The notes under the pieces were generated by a model. That model did not search any database, was not told the origin of the DNA, and saw only the letters and a list, made by a program, of their open reading frames with translations. Below, one piece after another: positions 48,905 to 61,524 of a stretch of 64,000 nt of DNA. The stretch's first letter is position 1. Every line of letters begins with the position of its first letter. Source of the stretch: Kosakonia oryziphila (GTDB lineage Bacteria; Pseudomonadota; Gammaproteobacteria; Enterobacterales; Enterobacteriaceae); contig NZ_FMBC01000010.1 in assembly GCF_900094795.1 (NCBI RefSeq), forward strand, positions 1-64,000. Direction: 5' to 3'. Position numbers and translations under genes: made by a program.

Positions 48905-49195
48905 TTATGCGCGAACGCGTTGCAAAAAACGCTGCCGCCAGGGTTTGAACACAAAAAAGCCAGCAGCGCACAGAGAATATCAAGCGTGATGGCGCAGCCA
49001 AACACCAGATTCCAGCTTGCCGTTTGCTGATACATCAGTGCTGCCAGCAGCCGCCAAAGATGGAACCAATATCCTGCGAAATATAGCCGCTACCTTCCCT
49101 GTGGCATATCCGCGTTTTTCCGGGAACCAGCGCACCATCAGACCCACTTTTGTTCAGGGCAACGGTTTTCTGCGGGTGCAATCTTCGCCACATTC
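48905..49195 (-). pseudogene. Remnant of an MFS transporter (oxalate/formate antiporter family)
   Basis: On the - strand, pieces of an MFS protein appear in different frames. They are VGLMVRWFPEKRGYATG, then QDIGSIFGG, then LLAALMYQQTASWNLVFGCA, then FFVFKPWRQRFLQRVRA and a stop at 48905. At least two frameshifts and an internal deletion separate them. The pattern (GSWN, LLALFVLKP) resembles the OxlT/YhjX family. Only the ends of a roughly 400-residue protein remain, so it cannot be functional. The 5' limit is approximate. Confidence 0.75.
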
Positions 49196-49294
49196 TGAAG
49201 CAAAGAAATTCCGTACACTATGTAGGGTATAACCTATACAGCTATTACGGGTTCTGCCAAACTCCTTGCAGTCATCATGTACAGGGAAAAGATC

Positions 49295-50956
49295 ATGAGT
49301 GATATCGCATTAACGGTAAGCGTACTGGCGCTGGTAGCCGTTGTCGGGTTGTGGATTGGCAACGTGAAAATTCGTGGCGTGGGTTTTGGTATTGGTGGTG
49401 TGCTGTTTGGCGGGATAATTGTCGGCCACCTTTTGGATAAACTGGGTATCTCTATAAACGGTCAGATACTGCTTTTTGTGCAGGAATTTGGCCTGATCCT
49501 GTTTGTTTATACCATCGGCATTCAGGTGGGGCCGGGGTTCTTCGCTTCTTTACGCATTTCTGGTCTGCGCCTGAATTTGTTCGCTGTTTTAATCGTTGTT
49601 CTCGGCGGTCTTGTCACCACCATTCTGTATAAACTTTTTGCTATTCCACTGCCGGTGGTACTGGGGATTTTTTCCGGTGCGGTCACCAATACGCCAGCGC
49701 TTGGCGCGGGGCAGCAAATCCTGCGTGATTTAGGCATTCCTGGCCCGCAGCTCGACCTGATGGGGATGAGCTATGCCATGGCGTATCCGTTTGGTATTTG
49801 CGGTATTTTGCTCAGTATGTGGCTGATGCGCGTGTTGTTTCGCGTTAATATCGATGAAGAGGCACTACAGCACGACGCAACGCTCAGCCATGGCACTTCG
49901 CCGATCCGCACCATTAATATCCGCGTGGAAAACCCGAATCTCAACAATATGGCGATTCAGGACGTTCCCATTCTTAACAGCGACAAAATCATCTGCTCGC
50001 GTCTCAAACGAGATGATTTGCTGATGGTGCCCTCGCCGATCACGCTGATTCAGTCCGGAGATTTATTGCATCTGGTGGGGCTACCGAACGATCTGCATAA
50101 CGCACAGTTGGTGATAGGCAAAGAAGTCGATACCTCTTTGTCGACGCGCGGCACGGATTTGCGCGTCGAACGCGTAGTGGTGACCAACGAAAAAGTGCTG
50201 GGGAAAAAAATCCGCGATCTGCACTTCAAGGAGCGCTATGACGTCGTGATTTCCCGCCTGAACCGTGCCGGTGTGGAGCTGGTAGCCAGCAGCGACGCCA
50301 GCCTGCAATTCGGCGATATCCTTAATCTTGTCGGGCGTCCGTCAGCAATCGAAGCAGTGGCTAACGAGGTTGGCAATGCGCAGCACAAATTGCAGCAGGT
50401 ACAAATGCTGCCGGTGTTTATTGGTATTGGGCTTGGCGTTCTGCTGGGATCGGTGCCGTTGTATATACCGGGGTTTCCGGCGGCGCTGAAGCTGGGTCTC
50501 GCGGGCGGGCCGCTGATTATGGCACTGATCCTTGGGCGAATTGGCACGATCGGCAAGCTGTACTGGTTTATGCCGCCCAGCGCGAACCTGGCGCTGCGCG
50601 AACTGGGAATTGTGCTGTTCCTGTCGGTGGTGGGGCTGAAATCCGGTGGCGACTTTATCGCCACGCTGACCCAGGGCGATGGGGTGAAATGGATGTGTTA
50701 TGGCATCTTTATCACCGCCATTCCGCTGGTAACCGTCGGTTTGCTGGCGCGAATGCTGGTGAAGATGAACTATCTGACTCTCTGCGGCATGCTGGCCGGG
50801 TCGATGACCGATCCGCCAGCGCTAGCGTTTGCCAACGGCCTGCATGCCACCAGCGGTGCAGCGGCGCTCTCGTATGCGACGGTTTATCCGTTGGTGATGT
50901 TTTTACGTATTATCACCCCACAGCTTCTGGCGGTGCTGTTTTGGGGGATGGGTTGA
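49295..50956 (+). CDS. yidE: Putative transporter YidE (AspT/YidE/YbjL family)
   Basis: YidE is an inner-membrane protein with two homologous hydrophobic duplication domains flanking two cytoplasmic TrkA-C (RCK-C) domains. Its substrate is unknown. The 553-residue product begins [28 protein letters not shown]. It repeats the [21 protein letters not shown] signature in its two halves, as AspT-type exchangers do. I start at ATG 49295 rather than at the ATG six codons upstream. Its 3' end overlaps yidP by 54 nt. Confidence 0.95.
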   Translation: MSDIALTVSVLALVAVVGLWIGNVKIRGVGFGIGGVLFGGIIVGHLLDKLGISINGQILLFVQEFGLILFVYTIGIQVGPGFFASLRISGLRLNLFAVLIVVLGGLVTTILYKLFAIPLPVVLGIFSGAVTNTPALGAGQQILRDLGIPGPQLDLMGMSYAMAYPFGICGILLSMWLMRVLFRVNIDEEALQHDATLSHGTSPIRTINIRVENPNLNNMAIQDVPILNSDKIICSRLKRDDLLMVPSPITLIQSGDLLHLVGLPNDLHNAQLVIGKEVDTSLSTRGTDLRVERVVVTNEKVLGKKIRDLHFKERYDVVISRLNRAGVELVASSDASLQFGDILNLVGRPSAIEAVANEVGNAQHKLQQVQMLPVFIGIGLGVLLGSVPLYIPGFPAALKLGLAGGPLIMALILGRIGTIGKLYWFMPPSANLALRELGIVLFLSVVGLKSGGDFIATLTQGDGVKWMCYGIFITAIPLVTVGLLARMLVKMNYLTLCGMLAGSMTDPPALAFANGLHATSGAAALSYATVYPLVMFLRIITPQLLAVLFWGMG

Positions 50957-51670
50957 TAGCGTCCCGGCATGAATACGGCGCAGGTGGTAATCCACCTGAT
51001 ACTCGCTGGCGTTGCGGAACATTACTGAGTAGTTAAGAAATTCGCCGCTGTCGCTGTAGGAGAGCGAAGTAATACGCAGCAGCGGCGTTTGTTCCGCCAC
51101 GTTTAGCAAGCTGGCCATCTGTTTATCGGCCAGCACTGGCGTCAGGCTTTCGTAGTTACCGCTGATAGTGATGCCGCACTCCTTCTCGATATAATCGAAT
51201 TTCGACCCCTCCAGATGCCCCAATGACAGCGTACGGAACAGCTTCACCGGCATATAGCTGTCTTCCAGCATCAGCGGTTTTCCCTCCACGTAGCGCACCC
51301 TCCGCGAGAAGTAGATCCGTTCGTTAATTTGGATGCGTAACTGGCTGGCTATTGCAGGTGGCGCGGGCATCACTTCGAACTGCAAAACCTGACTCTGCAC
51401 CTCTTTGCCCTGTCGGCGCAGTACTTCAACCAGCCCGGTCAGATTGGCCGTTTCATGATGGACATCTTTGCGTGCGACAAATGTCCCGCTACCGTGACGG
51501 CGTACCACTAATCCCCAACCCACCAGCAGATCGACTGCCTTGCGAATCGTCATCCGCGCCACGCCAAACTCCAGCGCTAACGCCTTTTCGCCCGGTAACG
51601 GGCTGCCGATATGGTAATCCGATGAATTGAGCCGCAGGCGTAATCGCTCGGCAATAGATTTATAGATCAC
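50903..51670 (-). CDS. yidP: GntR/HutC-family regulator YidP
   Basis: The product has an N-terminal winged helix ([26 protein letters not shown]) and a C-terminal UTRA ligand domain ([27 protein letters not shown]). It is 255 residues, longer than the roughly 240 of E. coli, because it reads past the usual end into the antisense of yidE. It is divergent from the alpha-glucoside PTS operon and is its likely regulator, probably sensing a phosphorylated sugar. Confidence 0.93.
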   Translation of the reverse strand: MIYKSIAERLRLRLNSSDYHIGSPLPGEKALALEFGVARMTIRKAVDLLVGWGLVVRRHGSGTFVARKDVHHETANLTGLVEVLRRQGKEVQSQVLQFEVMPAPPAIASQLRIQINERIYFSRRVRYVEGKPLMLEDSYMPVKLFRTLSLGHLEGSKFDYIEKECGITISGNYESLTPVLADKQMASLLNVAEQTPLLRITSLSYSDSGEFLNYSVMFRNASEYQVDYHLRRIHAGTLSTHPPKQHRQKLWGDNT

Positions 51671-51714
51671 CTGTAGACCTCTTTGCCCCCGTCAGCGGAA
51701 ACATCGCCTCTGAA

Positions 51715-51746
51715 CATGTCTATGTTTTGCCTGAAAAGTAGACATG
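51715..51746. promoter_or_regulatory. Candidate YidP operator (CATGTCTA / TAGACATG)
   Basis: Two 8-bp arms form a perfect inverted repeat with a 16-nt spacer between yidP and the PTS gene. A further TGTAGAC half-site is at 51672. TGTCTA/TAGACA pairs are typical of HutC-type GntR operators. Confidence 0.5.
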
Positions 51747-51891
51747 AGTGTGTGAAATAAAACCATGAAAGCGATCACGAATCGCGGCGGCGCACCATGT
51801 TGGCGCGGTGGCGGCTTCTTATGCTGCTCGCAGGCCCACAAAAAACCAACAAGGCCTCTACCCCTACAAGTTGTTACATGAGGATTCTAAG

Positions 51892-54827
<2,936 letters not shown>

Positions 54828-54836
54828 TTCTCCTGC

Positions 54837-54862
54837 CCGGCACCGTCAGGGTGCCGGTTTTC
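54837..54862 (+). terminator. Terminator of the alpha-glucoside operon
   Basis: CCGGCACC and GGTGCCGG form an 8-bp stem followed by TTTTCC, 10 bp after the glucosidase stop. Confidence 0.8.
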
Positions 54863-54989
54863 CGTTGCGCGAAAGAGTCGAAAAGCATCAGTTTATCCGC
54901 TACCTTGAAGACCTGCCCGGTTCAGTTTTCCCTTTACCGCTGCAAGAGGGTACAACGCTGGCAGGATTATCAACGTGGAAGGAGAAAAG

Positions 54990-55337
54990 ATGAAAATTTC
55001 CCGCGTCGGTGAAGCGCCAGACTACCGCTTCTCGCTGGCGAATGAGCGTACTTTTCTTGCCTGGATCCGTACCGCGCTGGGGTTTCTCGCGGCAGGTGTC
55101 GGGCTGGATCAACTGGCGCCGCAGTTTGCCACGCCGCTGATCCGTGAAGTGCTGGCACTGCTACTGTGTCTCTTCTCCGGCGCACTGGCGCTCTATGGCT
55201 ATCTGCGCTGGTTGCGCAATGAAAAAGCGATGCGCCTGAAAGAAGATCTGCCTTATACACATGTGCTGATGTTAATAAGCGTGTTGCTGCTGGCGGTTGC
55301 ACTGGTGGTAATGGTGCTGGTGTTTTATGCCGAATAA
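54990..55337 (+). CDS. yidH: DUF202 inner-membrane protein YidH
   Basis: YidH is a 115-residue membrane protein of unknown function with three hydrophobic segments and the DUF202 signature RFSLANERTFLAWIRTALGFLAAG. The ATG at 54990 has an AAGGAG site; the frame is open a few codons upstream. Its end overlaps yidG by 11 nt. Confidence 0.94.
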   Translation: MKISRVGEAPDYRFSLANERTFLAWIRTALGFLAAGVGLDQLAPQFATPLIREVLALLLCLFSGALALYGYLRWLRNEKAMRLKEDLPYTHVLMLISVLLLAVALVVMVLVFYAE

Positions 55338-55677
55338 CCGCAAAGCCCGGCGCGAAACAGATCCTGGTCTGCAACCGGAGCGGACATCGCTGGCATGGTT
55401 GCGTACTCTGTTCGGCTACGGCGCGCTGATGGCGCTGGCCGTCAGGCATAACTGGCAACATTCGGACATACCTTTCTGGATCTCGCTCATCATTCTGGCG
55501 CTGGCAGCGTTACTGCTCTGGCGCTATACCCATAAGCGTATCTTAATGGACGTCAATAAAAGCGATTTCGCCTTGCCCGGCGCAACACGTGACAAATTAT
55601 TGATCTCCCTCGCAGTGCTTTCCCTCGCATTACTGTTTGCTGTAACGCATATCCGTCAGCTTATTCTTTTTTTGTGA
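55327..55677 (+). CDS. yidG: DUF202 inner-membrane protein YidG
   Basis: YidG is the partner of YidH, a 116-residue protein with the DUF202 pattern PGLQPERTSLAWLRTLFGYGALMALAVRH and three hydrophobic segments. It overlaps yidH and is followed by yidF after 10 nt, forming the yidHGF operon. Its function is unknown. Confidence 0.94.
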   Translation: MPNNRKARRETDPGLQPERTSLAWLRTLFGYGALMALAVRHNWQHSDIPFWISLIILALAALLLWRYTHKRILMDVNKSDFALPGATRDKLLISLAVLSLALLFAVTHIRQLILFL

Positions 55678-55687
55678 GGACATTTGC

Positions 55688-56740
55688 ATGCCAGGCTGCC
55701 ACGTTATGGCTAAGCCCGCCAGTTCACGCTGCAACCTTAACTGCCGCTACTGTTTTTACCTCGAAAAACCGCAGCAAAATGTTATGGATGACACCACGCT
55801 GGAGGCGTTTATTCGCCAGCAGATCGATGCCCAGCCGGGCGAAATAGTGCCGTTTGTCTGGCAGGGCGGCGAACCGACGCTCTGCAGGCTGGAATTCTTT
55901 CAGCGCGTTGCCGAACTGCAAAAAAAGTACGCCAACGGCAAACGTATTGAAAATGCCTTCCAGACGAATGACATTCTACTGAATGAGGATTGGTGCCATT
56001 TTTTTCACGACAATGGCTGGCTGGTGGGTGTTTCCATCGATGGCCCGGCGGATCTGCATGATGCTTACCGTGTGAACCGTAGCGGCAAACCATCGCACCC
56101 AAAAGTCCTTAATGCTATTGCGATGCTGGCGAAACATCGGGTCAAGTACAACCTGCTGTGCGTCGTCAATAATCTCAATAGTCAGCAGCCACAGCGCCTG
56201 TATTGCTATTTGCGTGCGCTCGGTACACCGTTTTTGCAGTTTATTCCGCTGGTGGAACAGGACGCACATGGGCGCTTGTCTGCCGAATCGGTCAGCGGCG
56301 AAGCCTGGGGAAACTTTCTTACCGCCGTATTTGACATCTGGGTACGGGAAGATATTGGCCGGGTTTATGTGCAGTTATTTGACTCCACGCTCGGCGTCTG
56401 GAGCCGCTATCCGTCGCAAATGTGCAGTTTTGGCGAGACCTGCGGCCACGCTTTTCTGCATCAGATCCCGATTAAAACCCTCAACGCCAGCCACGAAGCA
56501 GCCGCTTTCGGGGAGAGTAAAAAAGCCAGCCTTAGCGAAGCCTGTCAGCGTTGCGACGTCCTGCGTTTTTGCCGGGGCGATTGCCCGAAGCACCGCATCA
56601 TCGAGGGAAAAAGCGCGCTGTGCCACGGTTATTACCACTTTTTCAGCCACAGCGCGCCGCATATGCGCGTAATGCGCGATCTGCTGCACCAACGACGCTC
56701 CCCTGTCGAACTGATGGACTGGCTGCGCCGGAGCGGCTGA
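55688..56740 (+). CDS. yidF: Radical SAM protein YidF, anaerobic sulfatase maturase-like
   Basis: The product has the radical SAM cluster motif CNLNCRYC at residues 15-22 and other anSME signatures: VWQGGEPTL, NAFQTNDILLNEDWC, GVSIDGPADLHD, FIPLVE and CRGDCPKHR. anSMEs turn a Cys or Ser of a sulfatase into formylglycine. The protein has 350 residues, shorter than typical maturases (about 370-410). The segment after CGHAFLHQ lacks the usual DGxVYxCDHxVYP block of the SPASM region. No sulfatase gene is nearby. It may be inactive on sulfatases or have another target. It converges with dsdA 1 nt away. Confidence 0.88.
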   Translation: MPGCHVMAKPASSRCNLNCRYCFYLEKPQQNVMDDTTLEAFIRQQIDAQPGEIVPFVWQGGEPTLCRLEFFQRVAELQKKYANGKRIENAFQTNDILLNEDWCHFFHDNGWLVGVSIDGPADLHDAYRVNRSGKPSHPKVLNAIAMLAKHRVKYNLLCVVNNLNSQQPQRLYCYLRALGTPFLQFIPLVEQDAHGRLSAESVSGEAWGNFLTAVFDIWVREDIGRVYVQLFDSTLGVWSRYPSQMCSFGETCGHAFLHQIPIKTLNASHEAAAFGESKKASLSEACQRCDVLRFCRGDCPKHRIIEGKSALCHGYYHFFSHSAPHMRVMRDLLHQRRSPVELMDWLRRSG

Positions 56741-56741
56741 T

Positions 56742-58058
56742 TTAGCGGGATTTAGCCAGATAGTGCGCCATCTCATCGGCGGGTACCATTCCACCGCCGG
56801 TGGCCCATACAAGATGGGTGGCCTGTGCCAGTTGTTCGGAGCTAAAGCCGTGCAATTGATGATAGCCACTATCGCTGCAAATCCGCTGTGGCCCGGACAT
56901 TCCCGCCAGCGCCGACGGCTCCAGTTGGATACCTTCCTCCTGCGCCAGCCAGCCAAGTTGCTGGTAAAGCGTGTTGTCATCGACGGTGTAGAAGCCGTCC
57001 AGCAGGCGCTCCATTGCCCGTCCGACAAAGCCGGAAGCGCGCCCGACCGCGAGACCATCGGCCGCCGTCTGGTTATCAATCCCCAGATCCTGCACCGCAA
57101 TGCTGTCATGTAGCCCGGTATACACGCCCAGCAGCATACAAGGAGAATGCGTTGGTTCGGCAAAAATGCAGTGTACAGCATCGCCGAACGCCAGCTTCAG
57201 ACCAAAGGCGACGCCGCCAGGCCCGCCACCCACGCCGCATGGCAGATAGACAAACAGCGGATGCGCGTTGTCCACCACTTTGCCAAGCCGTGTGAACTGA
57301 TCTTTCAGACGCTGTCCGGCGACGGCATAGCCCAGAAAGAGGGTACGAGAGTTCTCATCATCAATAAAAAAGCAGTTCGCATCCGCTGCTGCCGCTTTGC
57401 GCCCTTGCGCAACGGCCACGCCGTAATCTTCGGCATACTCCACCACGTTTACGCCGTGGCTGCGCAGTAGCGCTTTTTTCCAGGCCCGGGCATCGGCCGA
57501 CATATGCACCGTGACGCGAAAACCAAGTCGCGCGCTGATAATTCCGATCGATAACCCAAGATTTCCCGTGGAGCCAACGGCGATGCTGTACTGGCTGAAG
57601 AAACGGGCAAACTCAGGCGACAGCAGTTTGCTGTAATCGTCATCCGGCGCCAGTAATCCGGCAGCGAAAGCCAGTTTTTCCGCGTGGGTCAACACTTCAT
57701 AAATACCGCCGCGCGCTTTAATGGAACCGGAAATCGGCAAATGGCTGTCTTTTTTCAGCCACAACTCACCGGTGATATCCGGGCCGAGGCGGTGCTGCAT
57801 TGTCGGGATCGGAACCACGTCAGATTCAATCATGCCGTGGCTTGCCGCCGTTTCCGGGAAAGCCTGAGCGATAAACGGCGCAAAGCGGGCAAGCCGCGCG
57901 TGGGCATTGCTAACATCCTGTTGCGTCAGGCCAACATGCGGCAAAGCTCGTGCAACGGAGGTACTATTAGGGTTAAACCACTGCGTTTCTTTCAGCGCGA
58001 TCAACTGCTCTATAAGCGGAAACTGCTGGATGAGTTTCTGAATGTCGGTGTTTTTCAT
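56742..58058 (-). CDS. dsdA: D-serine dehydratase (D-serine ammonia-lyase)
   Basis: DsdA converts D-serine to pyruvate and ammonia with PLP. The 438-residue product matches DsdA from its start ([25 protein letters not shown]). It has the PLP lysine in SGSIKARGG (about Lys114), the [11 protein letters not shown] phosphate loop and the [15 protein letters not shown] segment. The usual partners dsdC (activator) and dsdX (permease) are not adjacent, so expression control and uptake must be supplied elsewhere. Confidence 0.96.
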   Translation of the reverse strand: MKNTDIQKLIQQFPLIEQLIALKETQWFNPNSTSVARALPHVGLTQQDVSNAHARLARFAPFIAQAFPETAASHGMIESDVVPIPTMQHRLGPDITGELWLKKDSHLPISGSIKARGGIYEVLTHAEKLAFAAGLLAPDDDYSKLLSPEFARFFSQYSIAVGSTGNLGLSIGIISARLGFRVTVHMSADARAWKKALLRSHGVNVVEYAEDYGVAVAQGRKAAAADANCFFIDDENSRTLFLGYAVAGQRLKDQFTRLGKVVDNAHPLFVYLPCGVGGGPGGVAFGLKLAFGDAVHCIFAEPTHSPCMLLGVYTGLHDSIAVQDLGIDNQTAADGLAVGRASGFVGRAMERLLDGFYTVDDNTLYQQLGWLAQEEGIQLEPSALAGMSGPQRICSDSGYHQLHGFSSEQLAQATHLVWATGGGMVPADEMAHYLAKSR

Positions 58059-58218
58059 CGGTTCGTTTTCGTAAGAATCGGAGCGTTAAAGAAAACAGGA
58101 ATCGGCCAGCGGCGCAAGTGGGCCGCTGTTTTGAGAATTTATTACGTTTTGCAGCTACACGTGTGAACGCGGGCATGCTAAATACATGTATTCATCCCTT
58201 ATTTTCACAAGGTCAACT

Positions 58219-59307
58219 GTGTTAAAGCCACTGATTGCAGTTGTTATGCTGTTGGCGGGAACCTCCGTGTTTGCCGCTGATACTCCGCTGACGGCGGCGC
58301 AATATGCGCAAAAGCTGGGGGTGGGGATGGATGTCGACTGGGCACGTACTGATCGTGGTATCCGCGAGTTCGACCCGCTGATCGTGCGTGATTTCTACGA
58401 CGCTGGTATCCGTCATGTGCGCATTCGCGTTGCCGATAACATGACGGAAGCGCGGCTGATCCACCTGCGTAAACTGGTGGAGGCCTGCGAACAGTATGGG
58501 ATAATCCCGGTGATTGCCTATCAGGCAGACAACTTCAAAGCCGATCCGGATGCCAAAAACGAAGCGCAGTTGGTGGCGTGGTGGTCAACGGTAGCGAACT
58601 TTTTCGGTACCGGGCACCCGACGCTCGGTTTTGATGTGATTTATGAACCGGCTGACAAACTTAACCGTGATTTGCCCGCTCTGAATCGCGCTTATGAAAA
58701 TGTCGTGCGCACCCTGCATAATATCGACGCTCAACGCATGATTTTTATTGCCCCGCGTCTGCGCGCCGCACCGGAAGATCTCTCCTCGCTGAAACTGCCG
58801 CCGCACAGCCAGAACTATCTGTTAGCCGAGTGGCACATTTTCCCGTGGGGACCGCAGAAAAATAGCGGTAAATATCCGTGGACATCGGGCACGGCGGCGG
58901 AAAAAGCCGCCATCCGTGCGCGGATTAATACGGCGGTGCGCTGGCAGCAGAAATCCGGGCATGCCAGTTGGGTTGGCGGCTGGGCGGTAGGTGAATCCAT
59001 TAAAAATGTGCCCACTGAATCGCAAATGGCTTTCGCCCACTTTATGGCCTGCGAGCTGAATAAGGTGAAAATTCCCTATGCGATCAATACTGATACGCAA
59101 TTTTATGATGGGGAAGAGGGCGCATGGCGTCCAGGGCCGGAGCCGCTATTGAAAATGATGATTGCGCCAGAGTGCGACAAGCCCGACGCGAGGCCGGGCC
59201 ATCATGAGGTTAAATCACCGGTTCATGGCGAGAAAAGCGCGTCGCCAGCGGCAGCCAGCACAACAGAATTAAAAGCCCGGCCAGCGTCATCAGCATCCCA
59301 AGGCTAA
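58219..59307 (+). CDS. Secreted GH5-like (cellulase-family) glycoside hydrolase
   Basis: The product starts with a signal peptide MLKPLIAVVMLLAGTSVFA if translation begins at the GTG at 58219, which has an AAGG site; an ATG at 58186 without one would add 11 residues. The mature part has a TIM-barrel GH5-like pattern: AQKLGVGMDVDWARTD, FYDAGIRHVRIRV and GFDVIYEPAD. In the last, the usual Asn before the acid-base Glu (NEP) is Tyr. WAVGES may hold the nucleophile. About 40 residues at the end look non-homologous and overlap the emrD 3' end by 98 nt. The substrate is unknown. Confidence 0.8.
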   Translation: MLKPLIAVVMLLAGTSVFAADTPLTAAQYAQKLGVGMDVDWARTDRGIREFDPLIVRDFYDAGIRHVRIRVADNMTEARLIHLRKLVEACEQYGIIPVIAYQADNFKADPDAKNEAQLVAWWSTVANFFGTGHPTLGFDVIYEPADKLNRDLPALNRAYENVVRTLHNIDAQRMIFIAPRLRAAPEDLSSLKLPPHSQNYLLAEWHIFPWGPQKNSGKYPWTSGTAAEKAAIRARINTAVRWQQKSGHASWVGGWAVGESIKNVPTESQMAFAHFMACELNKVKIPYAINTDTQFYDGEEGAWRPGPEPLLKMMIAPECDKPDARPGHHEVKSPVHGEKSASPAAASTTELKARPASSASQG

Positions 59308-60394
59308 ACTGGCCGTTCTGCGGCAGTTGTGAAGAGAGCCACGCCAGGCCGCCGGAGCCGATGTTCTGCAATCCGCCAACCAGCGCACCTGCGGTGCCCG
59401 CCAGAAACGGGAATGGCTCCATCGCGCCGCTGGTCGCCAGCGGGAACAGCATTCCGGCGCCGAAGAAAAACAGCGCAGCGGGCACGACCAGCGTCCAGAT
59501 ATTCATCACCCCGACAATGCCCGGGATCCACATCATCAGACCGGCCGCCAGACAGCAGATCACCGACTGCCACATTAACGAGGTAAAGCGCTTGTTTTGC
59601 CGCCCGGCAAACCAAGCGCCGAAAAAGGCCGCTGGCACCGGCAGAATAAACAGGACGCTGACCGTCATGCTGTTCAGGCCCAGCACGCCGCCCATCAACA
59701 CACCCGAGCTGGCTTCAAAGACCGCAATCCCGGCCAGACCGCCAATCAACATCAGTAGGTAACAATTAAATGCGCCATTGCCGAACAGGGTTTTGTAGCT
59801 GGCCAGCAGGCGGAGGCGCGGCGCGTCTTTTGGCCGGGTTTCCGGCATCCAGCGCGCCATACTCCAGGTGACGACCAGGCATAGAACCAGCAGAAAAATA
59901 AAACAGGCGCGCCAGTTAAACAGCGTATTCAGCACGCCGCCGATCAGCGGCGCAAGCAGCGGACTAACCAAAATTCCCATATTCAACAAACTGTTGGCGT
60001 GACGCAGTTCCGTACCGGCATACAGATCGCGCGGCAGCGTTCGCGCCATCACGCCACCCACACCGGTGCCGATGCCCTGTAAGGCGCTAGCCAGAATTAA
60101 CATCGACAGGCTGTGCGTGGTAATGGCAATCAGCGTCGCCAGCAAAAAGATGCTCATCCCGGCAAGGATCACCGGGCGGCGACCGACTCTGTCCGCCAGC
60201 GGGCCATAGAAGAGTTGGGATACGCCGTAAGTCAGCAGATACGCTGCCATGACGCTTTGCACTGCGCCTTCGCGAACATTTAGGGTGAGCGCCATATCCG
60301 CTATCGCCGGGATATAGATGGTTTGCGCCATCTGCCCGACAGCCACCAGAAGTACCAGCATCAATAACAAATTGACGTTTCTCTGCCTTTTCAT
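59210..60394 (-). CDS. emrD: Multidrug efflux MFS transporter EmrD
   Basis: EmrD is a 12-helix drug/proton antiporter. The 394-residue product equals the E. coli length and begins MKRQRNVNLLLMLVLLVAVGQMAQTIYIPAI. It has the MFS motif A region LFYGPLADRVGRRPVIL and conserved ARTLPRDLY and MEPFPFLAGTAGALVG segments. It converges with the GH5-like gene, whose end overlaps it. Confidence 0.97.
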   Translation of the reverse strand: MKRQRNVNLLLMLVLLVAVGQMAQTIYIPAIADMALTLNVREGAVQSVMAAYLLTYGVSQLFYGPLADRVGRRPVILAGMSIFLLATLIAITTHSLSMLILASALQGIGTGVGGVMARTLPRDLYAGTELRHANSLLNMGILVSPLLAPLIGGVLNTLFNWRACFIFLLVLCLVVTWSMARWMPETRPKDAPRLRLLASYKTLFGNGAFNCYLLMLIGGLAGIAVFEASSGVLMGGVLGLNSMTVSVLFILPVPAAFFGAWFAGRQNKRFTSLMWQSVICCLAAGLMMWIPGIVGVMNIWTLVVPAALFFFGAGMLFPLATSGAMEPFPFLAGTAGALVGGLQNIGSGGLAWLSSQLPQNGQFSLGMLMTLAGLLILLCWLPLATRFSRHEPVI

Positions 60395-60571
60395 GTCGAT
60401 GATTACTTTTTAAAAATGAAGGATTAAAGAATATATGGCTGCAATACAGCCTTAATGCCGGAGAAATCTACCACAGCCAGATGACAGAACCACAATTACC
60501 CGGTGCAAAGACAGGAATGAAACAGGCAGGTTTTATAGACAATATTCGGCAACTTTTGTTGCCAGTGAGCT

Positions 60572-61405
60572 TCAGGAAAGGCGCAGTAGTACCGCGCCGG
60601 CAGCAATGCCACAGGCGGCAACAATCCGCAGCCCGGCAACCTGTTCTTTGAGAAGAACAAACGCAATCAGTACGCCGAACAGAATCGAGGTTTCGCGTAG
60701 CGCAGCGACGACCGCCAGCGGCGCTTGCGTCATCGCCCACAGCGCCAGGCCGTAAGAACCCATGGTGCCGATACCGCCGGGAATGCCTTTTTTCCAGGTG
60801 ACGAGCAGATAACGAGTCACCTGTTGCCGACGCACCAGCATCGCCCAGAACAGCAGGCAAAAACCGTTAAGGAAAAAGGTCCATAATGTATAGCCCAGTG
60901 CAGAACCGGCAAGACGAACGCCGGTGCCATCGACCAGCGTATAACCAGCGATAAACCCCGAATTGATAAGCGCCAGCCAGATCCCTTTGCGTGATTGCGT
61001 CCGTCCGTTAAACGCCATCGCCAGTATCGACAGGCAGATCACGGCAATACCGCCCCACGCTACGCCAGAAAGTGAATCGCCAAGGATCAGCACGCTAATA
61101 AGCGCCACCAGCAGCGGTGCGGTACCGCGCATCAGCGGATAGGTCTGGCTCATATCCGAAACCTGGTAAGTTTTCGCCACCAGCACCGTGTAAACCACCT
61201 GCAATGCACACGAGACGGCGAGATAAGGCACGCTGGCGAGCGTCGGCTGTGGCGAGAAAGGTAATAAAATTAGCGCGATCAGCGCGGCGGAACCGCTTAC
61301 GGCAATCGCCGAATAGAGTTTGTCGCTGCCGGATTTCACGATGGCATTCCAACTGGCATGAAGCAGAGCGGCAAACAGCAAAATGCAGAAAACAGAGAGT
61401 GTCAT
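60572..61405 (-). CDS. EamA/DMT-family transporter
   Basis: The product is an inner-membrane protein with about ten hydrophobic segments arranged as two EamA repeats (LLHASWNAIVKSG early, SPLMRGTAPLL-like and ALRETSILFGVLIAFVLLKEQ late). Substrate is unknown. I use the ATG at 61405 (277 residues), since this start gives the usual N-terminus; an ATG at 61444 adds 13 residues. It lies between emrD and tisB and is followed by a 166-bp gap in which I see nothing clear. Confidence 0.88.
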   Translation of the reverse strand: MTLSVFCILLFAALLHASWNAIVKSGSDKLYSAIAVSGSAALIALILLPFSPQPTLASVPYLAVSCALQVVYTVLVAKTYQVSDMSQTYPLMRGTAPLLVALISVLILGDSLSGVAWGGIAVICLSILAMAFNGRTQSRKGIWLALINSGFIAGYTLVDGTGVRLAGSALGYTLWTFFLNGFCLLFWAMLVRRQQVTRYLLVTWKKGIPGGIGTMGSYGLALWAMTQAPLAVVAALRETSILFGVLIAFVLLKEQVAGLRIVAACGIAAGAVLLRLS

Positions 61406-61477
61406 GGTGGCCTGGGCGAGTGAGTTGCCACCAAAAGGTAACATGCCGCCCGCAGTGGATACCAGATTAGCGATGTT

Positions 61478-61505
61478 AAAGAGGGGCGGTTACCCGCCCC
61501 TCTTT
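61478..61505 (-). terminator. tisB terminator (bidirectional)
   Basis: AAAGAGGGGCGG and its complement CCGCCCCTCTTT form a long stem with a short loop, 20 nt after the tisB stop on the - strand. It is symmetric enough to work in both directions. Confidence 0.85.
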
Positions 61506-61524
61506 GGTGCGGCTTGAACCTGAA

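Noticed and set aside
56375-57181. 268-codon - strand frame across the yidF-dsdA junction
   Set aside because: It covers parts of two well-supported genes in another frame.
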